Shown here piece by piece: positions 27,393-35,723 of a DNA stretch of 64,000 bases. The stretch covers positions 124,001-188,000 of the forward strand of contig NZ_VULZ01000005.1 of the NCBI RefSeq assembly GCF_009696445.1, read 5' to 3'. The position numbers and the translations under genes are program-made. The number at the start of each line of letters is the position of its first letter. Position 1 is the first letter of the stretch. This DNA comes from Porcincola intestinalis. Lineage in GTDB: Bacteria > Bacillota > Clostridia > Lachnospirales > Lachnospiraceae. Below the pieces are notes generated by a model. That model worked only from the letters and a program-made list of their open reading frames with translations, made no database searches and was not told the origin of the DNA.

Positions 27393-27873
27393 TTTGGCAG
27401 CTCGTGGCAAAATATGGCATCGTGAACAAAGATGCCATAACAAAGATGCCACAACGGAAAGATACGAAAACGTTCTACCGAAAGCCTGGCTCGATGTATT
27501 TAATATCAATTCTCAATACGCTTGATCCCCGGAACCTCCTTCTTTTGTGCCATGTCCTTTTTCTTTGACAGAATTAATCGATTTCGTAATTCTTACATAT
27601 GACAGTATTTTATCATTCAATGATGGGCAGTTTCCAACTCAAATCAGCAATAAACACATAATATGCACAAACAGAGCCGATAAACGGCCTGAAATATAAA
27701 CAAGATAACCGATTAACACGATCAAATGTAGTAAATGCGAGGCAGTATCACTATATTATTTGGCATAATACTGCCATTTATTAGCATTTTATCAATACAG
27801 ATATTGACGGGATTATCCGGATCCTGTACCATAAAACCAACAGAATCTGGCAAAGAAAAAAGGAGGAATTGCT
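27391..27873 (+). other. 483-bp A+T-rich spacer with three inverted repeats, no gene
   Basis: Clearly richer in A+T than the coding DNA on either side. Three inverted repeats are visible: TATGGCATC/GATGCCATA (27413-27439, with an extra GATGCCA at 27445-27451), AGAATTA/TAATTCT (27570-27593), and GGCAGTAT/ATACTGCC (27741-27775). The last lies just upstream of the promoter of the binding-protein gene. They may be operator sites for the AraC or another regulator. No convincing coding frame is present. Confidence 0.6.
27804..27832 (+). promoter_or_regulatory. predicted promoter of the sugar transporter operon
   Basis: TTGACG (27804-27809), 17 bases, TACCAT (27827-27832), 41 bases ahead of the start codon. 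The -10 is weak, consistent with a promoter needing an activator such as the AraC-type protein encoded downstream. Confidence 0.5.
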
Positions 27874-29112
27874 ATGAACATGGGAAAGTTGACTGCAGGT
27901 CTTGTACTCGGATCAGCGGTAGCCGGCATGGTAGCGGGGTCGGCATACGCGGAGTCTTCTGACAAGATTTCGATCAGCGTGATTGCTGCCCAGTACGGTC
28001 AGCAGACTGCAAACTGGTGGAAGGGGTTTGAGAAGGATTTTGAGAAGGACAATCCGAACATTGATCTCAACGTGGATGTTGTATCATGGAACGACATCTA
28101 TACGGCAGTCAACACCAGGATTGCAAACAATCAGGCGCCGGATATCCTGAATATTGACGTCTTTGCCGACTACCAGGCAGACGGACTTCTTCTTCCTGCC
28201 AAGGATTATGTCTCGGAGGAAACCTACTCCAAGATGTATGAATCCTTCCTTGACCAGTCGGTTGTGGACGGAACGGTCTGGGCGATTCCGGATCTGGCTT
28301 CTGCACGGGCGATGTACTATAACGCGGACATTCTGAAGGAAGTCGGGGTGGAGGCTCCGAAGACCTGGGATGATCTGAAGAACGTGTGCAAAGCGATCAA
28401 GGATCATTACAACGGAGAGGTTTATCCGTGGGGGATTGACCTGACGACGGATGAAGGTCAGGCAGCCTTTGCCTATTATACCTGGAACAACGGCGGCGGT
28501 TTTGTTGATGACGACAATAACTGGGCGCTGAACAGCGACAAGAATGTCGAGGCTGTTGAGTTTGAGATCGGACTGATCAAGGACGGCTATACCAATACGG
28601 ACCCTGCGAATGAAACCAGATATGATCTCCAGGATATGTTCGGAGCAGGCAAGATTGCGATGATGATCGGACCGAATTCCATTCCGGCATACCTGAAGGA
28701 AGGTGGCTACTCCATCAATTACGAAGTTGCTCCGATTCCGACCAATACCGATACCTCTGTATCAGCGGGCGTTATGGATCGTTTCATGTGCTTTGACAAT
28801 GGATACTCGGACGAAAAGCTGAAAGCCATCAGCACGTTCTTCGATTACTTCTATGATGACCAGCGCTATTCTGACTGGGTTCAGATGGAGGGCTTCCTTC
28901 CTGCAACCAAGACAGGCGGCGAGATCATTGCAAAGGCAGATGAAAGTATGGCGGCATGGGTTGACATCGTCGGTTCTTCCAAGTTCTATCCGACAGCAAA
29001 GGCTGAATGGGCAGATGTCAAGCAGGGTGTCATCGATGTTGAACAGAATGCACTTCTGGGTGAGGATGTCAAGGGACTTCTGGACAGTCTCCAGAGCGAA
29101 ATCGCGGGCTGA
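27874..29112 (+). CDS. extracellular solute-binding protein of a carbohydrate ABC transporter
   Basis: 412 residues of the SBP_bac_1/MalE-like family, with the usual early W-W-x-x-F-E-x-x-F-x-x-x-x-P motif and a hinge region ending in MFGAGKIAMMIG. It should deliver a sugar to the two permeases downstream. The signal peptide ends in AYA-ES, a standard signal-peptidase I site, and contains no cysteine; a lipobox is absent, which is unusual for a Gram-positive binding protein. AAAGGAGGAATTGCT precedes the ATG at 27874. The sugar is not known; the neighbouring kinase suggests an N-acetylhexosamine or related compound. Confidence 0.88.
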   Translation: MNMGKLTAGLVLGSAVAGMVAGSAYAESSDKISISVIAAQYGQQTANWWKGFEKDFEKDNPNIDLNVDVVSWNDIYTAVNTRIANNQAPDILNIDVFADYQADGLLLPAKDYVSEETYSKMYESFLDQSVVDGTVWAIPDLASARAMYYNADILKEVGVEAPKTWDDLKNVCKAIKDHYNGEVYPWGIDLTTDEGQAAFAYYTWNNGGGFVDDDNNWALNSDKNVEAVEFEIGLIKDGYTNTDPANETRYDLQDMFGAGKIAMMIGPNSIPAYLKEGGYSINYEVAPIPTNTDTSVSAGVMDRFMCFDNGYSDEKLKAISTFFDYFYDDQRYSDWVQMEGFLPATKTGGEIIAKADESMAAWVDIVGSSKFYPTAKAEWADVKQGVIDVEQNALLGEDVKGLLDSLQSEIAG

Positions 29113-29234
29113 CCATCTTGGACCGGTGCCCATGTACTGATCAGTCAGGGAATCCTGAACGACCGGCAGGCCGGCCATTTTTCAGACATGGCCTGCAGCA
29201 ACTCTTCGGCTCTTCATCAGATGTACAATGAGAA

Positions 29235-29263
29235 GACAGGCCGGATGCTTCATCCGGCCTGTC
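29235..29263 (+). other. 12-bp hairpin between the binding protein and permease genes
   Basis: GACAGGCCGGAT (29235-29246) pairs exactly with ATCCGGCCTGTC (29252-29263) around GCTTC. No T run follows, so it is more likely an mRNA-stabilising or processing hairpin than a terminator. It would give more binding protein than permease. A second imperfect pair, GCAGGCC/GGCCTGC, lies just upstream near 29165-29195. Confidence 0.75.
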
Positions 29264-29310
29264 TCCGCAGCAAGGTCCTGTCAACCGAGTACAGAAAACA
29301 GAGGATGTCA

Positions 29311-30192
29311 ATGAAAAAGAAATATCGATTAATCGAACCATATATCTGGATCCTGCCCAGCTGCGTTCTCATGGCTTTATTCATTGCGCTGCCGATCGGC
29401 ATGGTTTTCAGGATGGCGTTCAGCCAGGTTACAAGGGCTGGAATTGTCAAGGGATTCACGGGATTTGATAACTTTATCGCTGCGACCGGAAAACCGGCTT
29501 TTAAGATTGTCCTGTGGAATACCGTTGAGTGGACCGTTGTCGTTGTTGTCGTATCGACTGTGGTCGGTTTTATCCTGGCATTGCTTCTGAACAATGAGTT
29601 CAGGGGAAGAAAGATTGCGAGGGCCATCGTGGTCTTCCCGTGGGCGACTACGCTTGTGATCCAGGCAAGTGTCTGGAATTTCATCATCAATACGGATTAT
29701 GGCACGCTCAATACGCTGCTGAAAAAACTGGGTATTATTTCAACGAATATCAATTGGACTCCGACACCGGGTGCCTATTTTGCCTGGGAATGCTTTGTCG
29801 GAATCTTTGTCACCATCCCTTTTGTTACGTTCTGCGTCCTGTCGGGACTCCAGGGAATCGATGAGTCTTTTTATGAGGCGGCAACGGCGGATGGAGCCAA
29901 CTACTGGCAGAAGCTTTTCCACATTACCATTCCACTGGTTCGCCCGCAGCTGACGGTCTCTACGGTACTGAATATTATCTATGTATTCAATTCGTTTCCG
30001 ATTATCTGGACCATGAGCAAGGGAGATCCGGCGAACAGAACGGATACTCTTGTCACCTATCTGTACAAGCTCGCATTTTACAACGGCAAGCAGGGGCAGG
30101 CTGCAGCCATTTCGGTCATCGGCTTTCTGATTCTCCTGGTCTGCGCAAGTGTGTATATGGTCTTTACGTTAAGAGGACAGAAGGAGAGGTAA
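29311..30192 (+). CDS. carbohydrate ABC transporter permease, MalF type
   Basis: 293 residues from the ATG at 29311 (AGAGG six bases upstream; an ATG at 29305 is a near alternative). Six hydrophobic segments are visible, and the EAA loop reads EAATADGANYWQKLFHITIPL, where the ATPase docks. It pairs with the MalG-type permease that begins immediately after its stop. No ATPase gene lies in the operon. Confidence 0.92.
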   Translation: MKKKYRLIEPYIWILPSCVLMALFIALPIGMVFRMAFSQVTRAGIVKGFTGFDNFIAATGKPAFKIVLWNTVEWTVVVVVVSTVVGFILALLLNNEFRGRKIARAIVVFPWATTLVIQASVWNFIINTDYGTLNTLLKKLGIISTNINWTPTPGAYFAWECFVGIFVTIPFVTFCVLSGLQGIDESFYEAATADGANYWQKLFHITIPLVRPQLTVSTVLNIIYVFNSFPIIWTMSKGDPANRTDTLVTYLYKLAFYNGKQGQAAAISVIGFLILLVCASVYMVFTLRGQKER

Positions 30193-31050
30193 ATGAAAAA
30201 TACAGGAAAGAAAGCATTGACGGGGAAAAAACTCGTCCTCCGCATTCTGCTTTACATTGCGGTGATCGCATTCTGTGTCGTGATTCTTTACCCTTATTTT
30301 ATAATGTTCACATCCGCGCTCAAGAGCAGGGCAGAGATCTATTCAATCAACGGAACCCTGCTGCCGATCAAGTGGAGATGGAGCAATCTGATTGATATCT
30401 GGCGCAAGGCACCGATGCTGAACTACTTCCTGAACTCTATCATCATTGCGCTTGGATCGACTGCCATCGCGATGGTGTGCGGAATCCCGGCTGCGTATGC
30501 CCTGACCCGCATGAAGTTCAAAGGACAGAATGTGTTCCTGGGCATTGTCATTGTGTCCCAGATGTTTGCGCCGGTTGTCCTGGTGATCGGTATATACAAG
30601 ATCATGATGACCTTCCATCTTGTTAATTCCTTGCTTGGGTTGATCCTCGTCAATGCGGCGTTTAACCAGGCGTTCACGGTCTGGCTGCTGCGGGGAACCT
30701 TTGACGCGATTTCTCCGGAGATGGAGAAGGCAGCGAGGATTGACGGCTGCGGAAGAGTGCAGAGCATGTTCAAGGTGCTGCTTCCGATTGCTGCACCTGG
30801 CATCGTCACAACGTTGATCTTCGTTTTCATCAATGCCTGGAACGAATATACCATCGCGCTGACCCTGATCTCAGATGATGTTGTCAAGCCACTCACGGTC
30901 GGTATCAATATCTTCAATGGTTATAACATGGTGGAATGGCAGTACCTGTTTGCCGCATCCCTGTTCTCAATCATACCCGTCATCATCCTGTTCATCGGAA
31001 TCGAAAAGAATCTGGCTTCCGGACTTGCGGCCGGAGGAGTGAAGGGGTAA
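30193..31050 (+). CDS. carbohydrate ABC transporter permease, MalG type
   Basis: 285 residues, starting with no gap after the previous stop. It has six hydrophobic segments and an EAA-like loop EKAARIDGCGRVQSMFKVLLPI. It forms the second half of the membrane channel. The ATPase must come from elsewhere, as with MsmK/UgpC-type shared ATPases in Firmicutes. Confidence 0.92.
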   Translation: MKNTGKKALTGKKLVLRILLYIAVIAFCVVILYPYFIMFTSALKSRAEIYSINGTLLPIKWRWSNLIDIWRKAPMLNYFLNSIIIALGSTAIAMVCGIPAAYALTRMKFKGQNVFLGIVIVSQMFAPVVLVIGIYKIMMTFHLVNSLLGLILVNAAFNQAFTVWLLRGTFDAISPEMEKAARIDGCGRVQSMFKVLLPIAAPGIVTTLIFVFINAWNEYTIALTLISDDVVKPLTVGINIFNGYNMVEWQYLFAASLFSIIPVIILFIGIEKNLASGLAAGGVKG

Positions 31051-31095
31051 AACGGGATAGGAAAAAATCATTGAGTGATGGAGCGGAGGATTACA

Positions 31096-33105
31096 GTGAG
31101 AGAACCAGCATTAGTGATTCTGGCGGCTGGAATGGGATCGCGGTTTGGCGGTCTGAAGCAGATCACGCCGGTGGATGAGGAAGGGCATAAGATCATCGAT
31201 TTTTCTCTGTATGATGCAAGGAGGGCAGGATTTACAAAGATTGTCTTTGTCATCAAGCATCAGATCGAGGAAGACTTTAAAAATGGGGTCGGTCGGAATG
31301 CTGAAAAGTACTTCGATGTGAAGTATGTGTTTCAGGAACTGGACCGGCTTCCGGAGGGCTTCAGTGTGCCGGAGGGCAGGACAAAGCCCTGGGGGACAGC
31401 GCATGCGATTGCGTGTGCGGCTGAAGCAATCGATGGGCCGTTTGCCGTGATCAACGCGGACGATTTCTACGGAAGCAGTTCTTTTCAGAAGATATACGAT
31501 TTCCTCAAGGAAGAGCGGGGAGAGTCAGAGCATGCCATGGTCGGATACCGGATTGCCAATACCGTGACGGACAACGGCTCCGTCTCCCGCGGGATCTGTA
31601 CGGAGGAGAACGGATATCTGAGCCATATTGTCGAGCGCACGAAGATCTTCAGAAAGGGCGAGGATGCGGAGTATACAGAAGACAATGGCAAAACGTTCCA
31701 TTTTCTTCCGGGGCAGACGCTCGTATCGATGAACCTCTGGGGCTTCCAGCACGGAATTCTGAAATCGTTTCAGCATGATTTTGCCTCTTTCTTAATGGAG
31801 AATCTGGATAAAAATCCGCTGAAGTGTGAGTATGCTCTGCCTGCGATTCCGGACAGGCTGATTCGTGAGAAAAAGGCGACTGTCCGCGTGATTCCGACTG
31901 AGGAGAAGTGGTTCGGCGTCACCTACGCGGCGGATCTGGACTCGGTGAAGCAGGCAGTCATCCGAAAGAAACAGGCAGGGATCTATCCGGAGCATCTCTG
32001 GATGAAACCGGCAGCGGCCTACCATTTCCCGCTCGATGGGGCGCCGGTCTCCATCGGCCTCTATGGAGAGGGACACATTAATACCACTTATCTTGTGACG
32101 ACCACCTCCGGAAAGCGGTACATTCTGCAGAAGATCAAGGACACGGTCTTTGATGTACCGCCGCTGATGGAGAATATCGAGCGGGTCATCCGGCTGGCAC
32201 AGAAAAATGCAAAAAAGCAGGCGGATGAGACCGGGAAGATGCAGATCGGGAGCCTGAATCTGATCGATGATCTGGATGGCTGTTCATACTACAGGGATGA
32301 GACAGGATACTACAGAGTTTATGACTACGTCGAAGGAACGATCTGCCTGCAGGCGCCGGAGAGCAATGATGATTTCTATCAGAGCGCGGCAGCGTTCGGT
32401 GCTTTTCAGAAGCTGATGCAGAATTTCCCTGTAGAGGAGCTCCACGAGAGCATTCCGGATTTTCACAATACTGTGAACCGGTACAGAATTTTTCGTGAGA
32501 CAGTCAGCCGGGATCCGCTTGGCAGGGCGGCCGGAGTATCGGAGGAGATCCGGTTTGCGCTGGACAGGGAAAAAGGTGCAGGAGAGCTGTGCCGGCTGCG
32601 CCAAAACGGAACGCTACCGCTCAGAGTGACGCACAATGACACGAAGCTGAATAATGTCCTCCTTGATGAGAAAACAAGGAAGGCAAGGTGCGTCATTGAT
32701 CTCGATACGGTGATGCCGGGACTTGCGGCGTACGATTTCGGAGATGCCATCCGCTTTGGAGCGGCCACGGCAGCTGAGGATGAAAGGAATCTGAGCCGGA
32801 TGACCCTTGATCTGGAGCGCTTCCGGATCTTTACCAGGGGATATCTGGAATACGGGCCGGATTTCTCGGAAAAGGAGATCGAGACATTTCCACTCGGGGC
32901 AATCATCATGACACTTGAGTGTGGGGTCCGCTTTCTGACAGATTACCTGGACGGGGACCGATATTTTGCGATCCGAAGGGATGGGCAGAATCTGGATCGG
33001 GCAAGAACACAGTTCAAGCTTGTCAGCGAGATGGAGAAACATCTGGATGAGATGCGGCGGATCGTCAGGGAAGAGGAAGACAGGAGAAACAGCCAGAAGA
33101 GATGA
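31096..33105 (+). CDS. fused nucleotidyltransferase and NahK-like sugar-1-kinase
   Basis: 669 residues from a GTG at 31096, six bases after GGAGG. Residues 1-~290 are a nucleotidyltransferase of the sugar-1-phosphate pyrophosphorylase type (VILAAGMGSRFGGLKQ, then AVINADDFYG). From ~303 a phosphotransferase of the APH/NahK type begins (GLYGEGHINTTYLV, ILQKI). The catalytic loop THNDTKLNN has H513, D515 and N520; the metal site IDLDTVMPG has D535-D537; YDFGDAIRFGA follows. The kinase half resembles Bifidobacterium N-acetylhexosamine 1-kinase closely in these motifs. A reasonable reading is that it converts an imported sugar to its 1-phosphate and then to an NDP-sugar. The order of reactions and the nucleotide are inferred. 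It sits in the ABC operon, ending in an ATGA overlap with the AraC gene. Confidence 0.85.
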   Translation: MREPALVILAAGMGSRFGGLKQITPVDEEGHKIIDFSLYDARRAGFTKIVFVIKHQIEEDFKNGVGRNAEKYFDVKYVFQELDRLPEGFSVPEGRTKPWGTAHAIACAAEAIDGPFAVINADDFYGSSSFQKIYDFLKEERGESEHAMVGYRIANTVTDNGSVSRGICTEENGYLSHIVERTKIFRKGEDAEYTEDNGKTFHFLPGQTLVSMNLWGFQHGILKSFQHDFASFLMENLDKNPLKCEYALPAIPDRLIREKKATVRVIPTEEKWFGVTYAADLDSVKQAVIRKKQAGIYPEHLWMKPAAAYHFPLDGAPVSIGLYGEGHINTTYLVTTTSGKRYILQKIKDTVFDVPPLMENIERVIRLAQKNAKKQADETGKMQIGSLNLIDDLDGCSYYRDETGYYRVYDYVEGTICLQAPESNDDFYQSAAAFGAFQKLMQNFPVEELHESIPDFHNTVNRYRIFRETVSRDPLGRAAGVSEEIRFALDREKGAGELCRLRQNGTLPLRVTHNDTKLNNVLLDEKTRKARCVIDLDTVMPGLAAYDFGDAIRFGAATAAEDERNLSRMTLDLERFRIFTRGYLEYGPDFSEKEIETFPLGAIIMTLECGVRFLTDYLDGDRYFAIRRDGQNLDRARTQFKLVSEMEKHLDEMRRIVREEEDRRNSQKR

Positions 33106-34010
33106 AAGACGTTTACTCGAATCAGATCCGAATAGGTAATAAGGAAGAAATCATACCGGATTACACGGAAGAATTTCCTTACAGGGCTTCCCGCATGCAC
33201 TTTGAAAACTACGGGGGAGATTTCGTGCCCTGGCACTGGCATAAGGCGCTCGAGATGTTCTACATCGAGTCTGGTGCGATGGAGTGCGATACGCCCTCCG
33301 GGTCAGTTGTATTCGAGCAGGGAACGGCGGGACTTGTGAATTCCAATATCATGCATTCGACCCGCTCGGCTTCGGGCAGCCATGATACAATCCAGTATGT
33401 ACATCTTTTCGGGCCGGATCTGATCGGAGGAAAGCCGGACAGCCGGATATACAGCATGTATCTGGAACCGGTTGTATCGAATGCCTGCGTCGAGCTGATC
33501 AAGCTGATACCGGACGGCGGGGCTCAGAGCCGGACGATCGGCAGGATAAGGGAATCCTTTCAGATGGATCTTGCAGACCCCTATTCCGAGCTGGAGATCC
33601 GGAACAGGCTTTCAGAAATCTGGCTGGATCTTTGCCGGCTGAAGGTGTTTTCAGCCCCTGGTGCGGAACCGAACTCGTCGATGGAAAGTAATCTGAAGCT
33701 GATGATGCTGTTTATCAATGAGAATCTGGAGAAGAAGATGACCACTGAGATGATCGCCGAAGCTGGTTTTACGAGCGAGCGGGGGTGTTTCAGGGCCTTC
33801 AGGGAATATCTTCATACAACGCCAGGTGCATATATCAACCAGTGCAGAATTGTTCAGGCCTGCAGAATGCTGACGGAAGAAAATTACAGCATTGCTCAGA
33901 TCGCAACAAAGTGTGGCTTTAAAGAAAGCAGTCATTTTGGAAGGGTTTTCCGGGATTCCACCGGCCTGACACCGAAGCAATACCGTCGAAAAAAGCAGAA
34001 TATACAGTGA
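33102..34010 (+). CDS. AraC-family transcriptional regulator with cupin-type sensor
   Basis: 302 residues. The N-terminal half has a cupin-like sugar-sensing region (YGGDFVPWHWHKALEMFYIESG). The C-terminal half carries two helix-turn-helix units (ITTEM-type helices at about 205-300) and ends GLTPKQYRRK. It overlaps the kinase gene by four bases, so it is made with the sugar operon and probably activates it through the inverted repeats upstream of 27804. Confidence 0.9.
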   Translation: MKDVYSNQIRIGNKEEIIPDYTEEFPYRASRMHFENYGGDFVPWHWHKALEMFYIESGAMECDTPSGSVVFEQGTAGLVNSNIMHSTRSASGSHDTIQYVHLFGPDLIGGKPDSRIYSMYLEPVVSNACVELIKLIPDGGAQSRTIGRIRESFQMDLADPYSELEIRNRLSEIWLDLCRLKVFSAPGAEPNSSMESNLKLMMLFINENLEKKMTTEMIAEAGFTSERGCFRAFREYLHTTPGAYINQCRIVQACRMLTEENYSIAQIATKCGFKESSHFGRVFRDSTGLTPKQYRRKKQNIQ

Positions 34011-34085
34011 AGACGGGCGAGCACTGGAACAAAGATATCGAATAAAACAGGTGTCCCGGCCGGGCGTTGAACCGGCGACAGAGAT

Positions 34086-34120
34086 AAGAGGCGTGCAGAT
34101 GCTGCAGGCCTCTTGTTTTT
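34086..34120 (+). terminator. intrinsic terminator of the sugar operon
   Basis: AAGAGGC (34086-34092) pairs with GCCTCTT (34108-34114), extended inside by TGCAG/CTGCA around ATG, followed by GTTTTT. Closes the transcript that begins near 27840. Confidence 0.85.
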
Positions 34121-34135
34121 GTGAGGAAGGGTCAC

Positions 34136-34164
34136 TTTGCAGCGTGCAGCCTGTTCGTTATAAT
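34136..34164 (+). promoter_or_regulatory. predicted promoter of the DUF523 gene
   Basis: TTTGCA (34136-34141), 17 bases, then a perfect TATAAT (34159-34164), 38 bases ahead of the start codon. Confidence 0.6.
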
Positions 34165-34202
34165 ACAGGGTAGAAACTGAAAATGCAGGGGAGCAGCTGT
34201 CT

Positions 34203-34661
34203 ATGAGAATTATGGTGAGTGCCTGCCTGATTGGAGAAAACTGCAAGTATAATGGCGGAAACAACCGGGATGAAGAACTTTTGAATCTGCTTTCCGGGCA
34301 CGAGGTGATCGCAGTCTGTCCGGAAGTGCTTGGCGGGCTTCCGACGCCCCGGCAGCCATCGGAGCTTCGGAACGGGAGGGTGATTTCGCGGAACGGTCAG
34401 GATGTTGACGCGGCCTTCCGGCTGGGAGCAGAGAAGTGCCTGGAGATTGCTCGGAAGGAAGAGCCGGATCTGATCATCCTTCAGTCGAGAAGTCCAAGCT
34501 GTGGGGTGAAGCAGCGGTATGACGGGTCTTTTTCTGGTAGGCTTGAAGCGGGTACCGGTGTGACAGCGGAACTTCTTCTAAGGGATGGATTCTCTGTCCT
34601 GGACATCGGTGATAAGGAGCAGATACGGGCAAAGATCAGGGATGTGCAGGAACGACAATAG
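34203..34661 (+). CDS. DUF523 family protein
   Basis: 152 residues. It opens VSACLIGENCKYNGGNN and has CPEVLGGLPTPRQPSE and SPSCG, a conserved Cys-rich set typical of DUF523. The two cysteines in SACLIG..C and the C in SPSCG suggest metal or thiol chemistry, but the function is unknown. It shares a short transcript with the following esterase. Confidence 0.9.
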   Translation: MRIMVSACLIGENCKYNGGNNRDEELLNLLSGHEVIAVCPEVLGGLPTPRQPSELRNGRVISRNGQDVDAAFRLGAEKCLEIARKEEPDLIILQSRSPSCGVKQRYDGSFSGRLEAGTGVTAELLLRDGFSVLDIGDKEQIRAKIRDVQERQ

Positions 34662-34716
34662 CCTTCGGGCATTCAGAAGACTGGAAAGTGAAACGCAGAG
34701 CGAGGAGGATTGAGGC

Positions 34717-35613
34717 ATGTCTGAGGTGAGTGAACGCCTGAGAGTGGAATGGGCGAAGGGAGACCAGGCGAGGGATGCAGGCCTGACAACACCTGCATAT
34801 ATCAGAAGATATAATGATATCCCATATGGGGATGACAGAGATTGGAATGCCCTGGACGTATACAGGAATCGTTATAAGGCAGGAAAACTGCCGGTGATCA
34901 TGCTGATTCATGGCGGCGGATGGGTTTACGGATGTAAGGAACTGTATCAGTATTACGGGATGGAGCTTGCCAGACGGGGATTTGCAGTGGTCAATTATTC
35001 CTACAGGCTTGCACCGGAACATCCTTTCCCCGCACAGCTGCAGGACACGGTCGCGGTTGCTGCATGGATCATGAAACACGCGGACGAATATGGTTTCGAC
35101 ACCAACAATGTCTTTGCAGTCGGAGATTCTGCAGGAGCCCACATCACAGGCCTGTTCTGTGCATTTCTGACAGACGAAGGATACAGGAATCAGTTTGCCT
35201 TTCAAAAGCCGGAAGGCTTTCGGCTGCGCGGAGTCGGGATGAACTGCGGCGTGTACGGGTTCGAAGACCATGAGAATGATGATGGGTGGGTAGAGAGGAA
35301 TGTTCTGCTGGGAGATCTTCTTTCACATCCGGAGAGTCCGGCATGCAGAGAACAAATCGATGTGCTGCACCTTGTAAACCGGAATTTTCCGCCGGCTTAT
35401 ATCATGACCTGTGAGGGAGACTTCTTGAAAGAACAGGCACCGTTTCTGCACAGTGCGTACGAGAAGGCGGGGGCAAGATCAGAACTTCACATCTTCGGAT
35501 CCCCTGAGCACCCGCTTTATCATGTGTTCCATGTGACTGTACAGGAAGCGGAAGGACAGAAGTGCAATGATGAGGAATGTGCCTTTTTTCAGGGGCTGAT
35601 CGGCAGGGACTGA
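34717..35613 (+). CDS. alpha/beta hydrolase of the HSL (family IV) esterase type
   Basis: 298 residues. The oxyanion-hole motif HGGG is at 65-68, the nucleophile S138 is in GDSAG (136-140), D235 in CEGD is the likely acid, and H269 in LYHVF the likely base. It should hydrolyse small esters or acyl groups; the natural substrate is not evident. AGGAGG lies before the ATG. The gene may belong with DUF523 rather than with the sugar operon because a terminator lies between. Confidence 0.85.
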   Translation: MSEVSERLRVEWAKGDQARDAGLTTPAYIRRYNDIPYGDDRDWNALDVYRNRYKAGKLPVIMLIHGGGWVYGCKELYQYYGMELARRGFAVVNYSYRLAPEHPFPAQLQDTVAVAAWIMKHADEYGFDTNNVFAVGDSAGAHITGLFCAFLTDEGYRNQFAFQKPEGFRLRGVGMNCGVYGFEDHENDDGWVERNVLLGDLLSHPESPACREQIDVLHLVNRNFPPAYIMTCEGDFLKEQAPFLHSAYEKAGARSELHIFGSPEHPLYHVFHVTVQEAEGQKCNDEECAFFQGLIGRD

Positions 35614-35633
35614 CAGACTGACCAGACTGACCG

Positions 35634-35687
35634 GAAGCGTGTCGAATGAAAGAATGAAGAATGAAGCGTGTCGTGTGAAAGAATGCA
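35634..35687 (+). repeat. two direct 25-bp repeats upstream of the rplJ promoter
   Basis: Copies at 35634-35658 and 35663-35687, identical at 22 of 25 positions, ending one base before the -35 box of the next promoter. Short GACTGAC units precede them. They may be a duplicated upstream element or simply slippage. Confidence 0.7.
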
Positions 35688-35688
35688 G

Positions 35689-35717
35689 TTGACAGACAGG
35701 GTTTCCTGTGATAAGAT
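35689..35717 (+). promoter_or_regulatory. promoter of the rplJ-rplL operon
   Basis: TTGACA (35689-35694), 17 bases, TAAGAT (35712-35717). A dedicated promoter is expected because the rplK-rplA transcript is terminated 8.3 kb upstream. Confidence 0.75.
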
Positions 35718-35723
35718 GCAACA

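Noticed and set aside
27460-27490. A catabolite-response (cre) box near GAAAACGTTCT in the spacer before the sugar operon
   Set aside because: Only part of the consensus matches and it lies over 300 bases upstream of the promoter, so it was not called.
27735-27962. 75-residue frame upstream of and overlapping the binding-protein gene
   Set aside because: It would cross the promoter and start codon of the better supported gene in another frame; no homology is visible.
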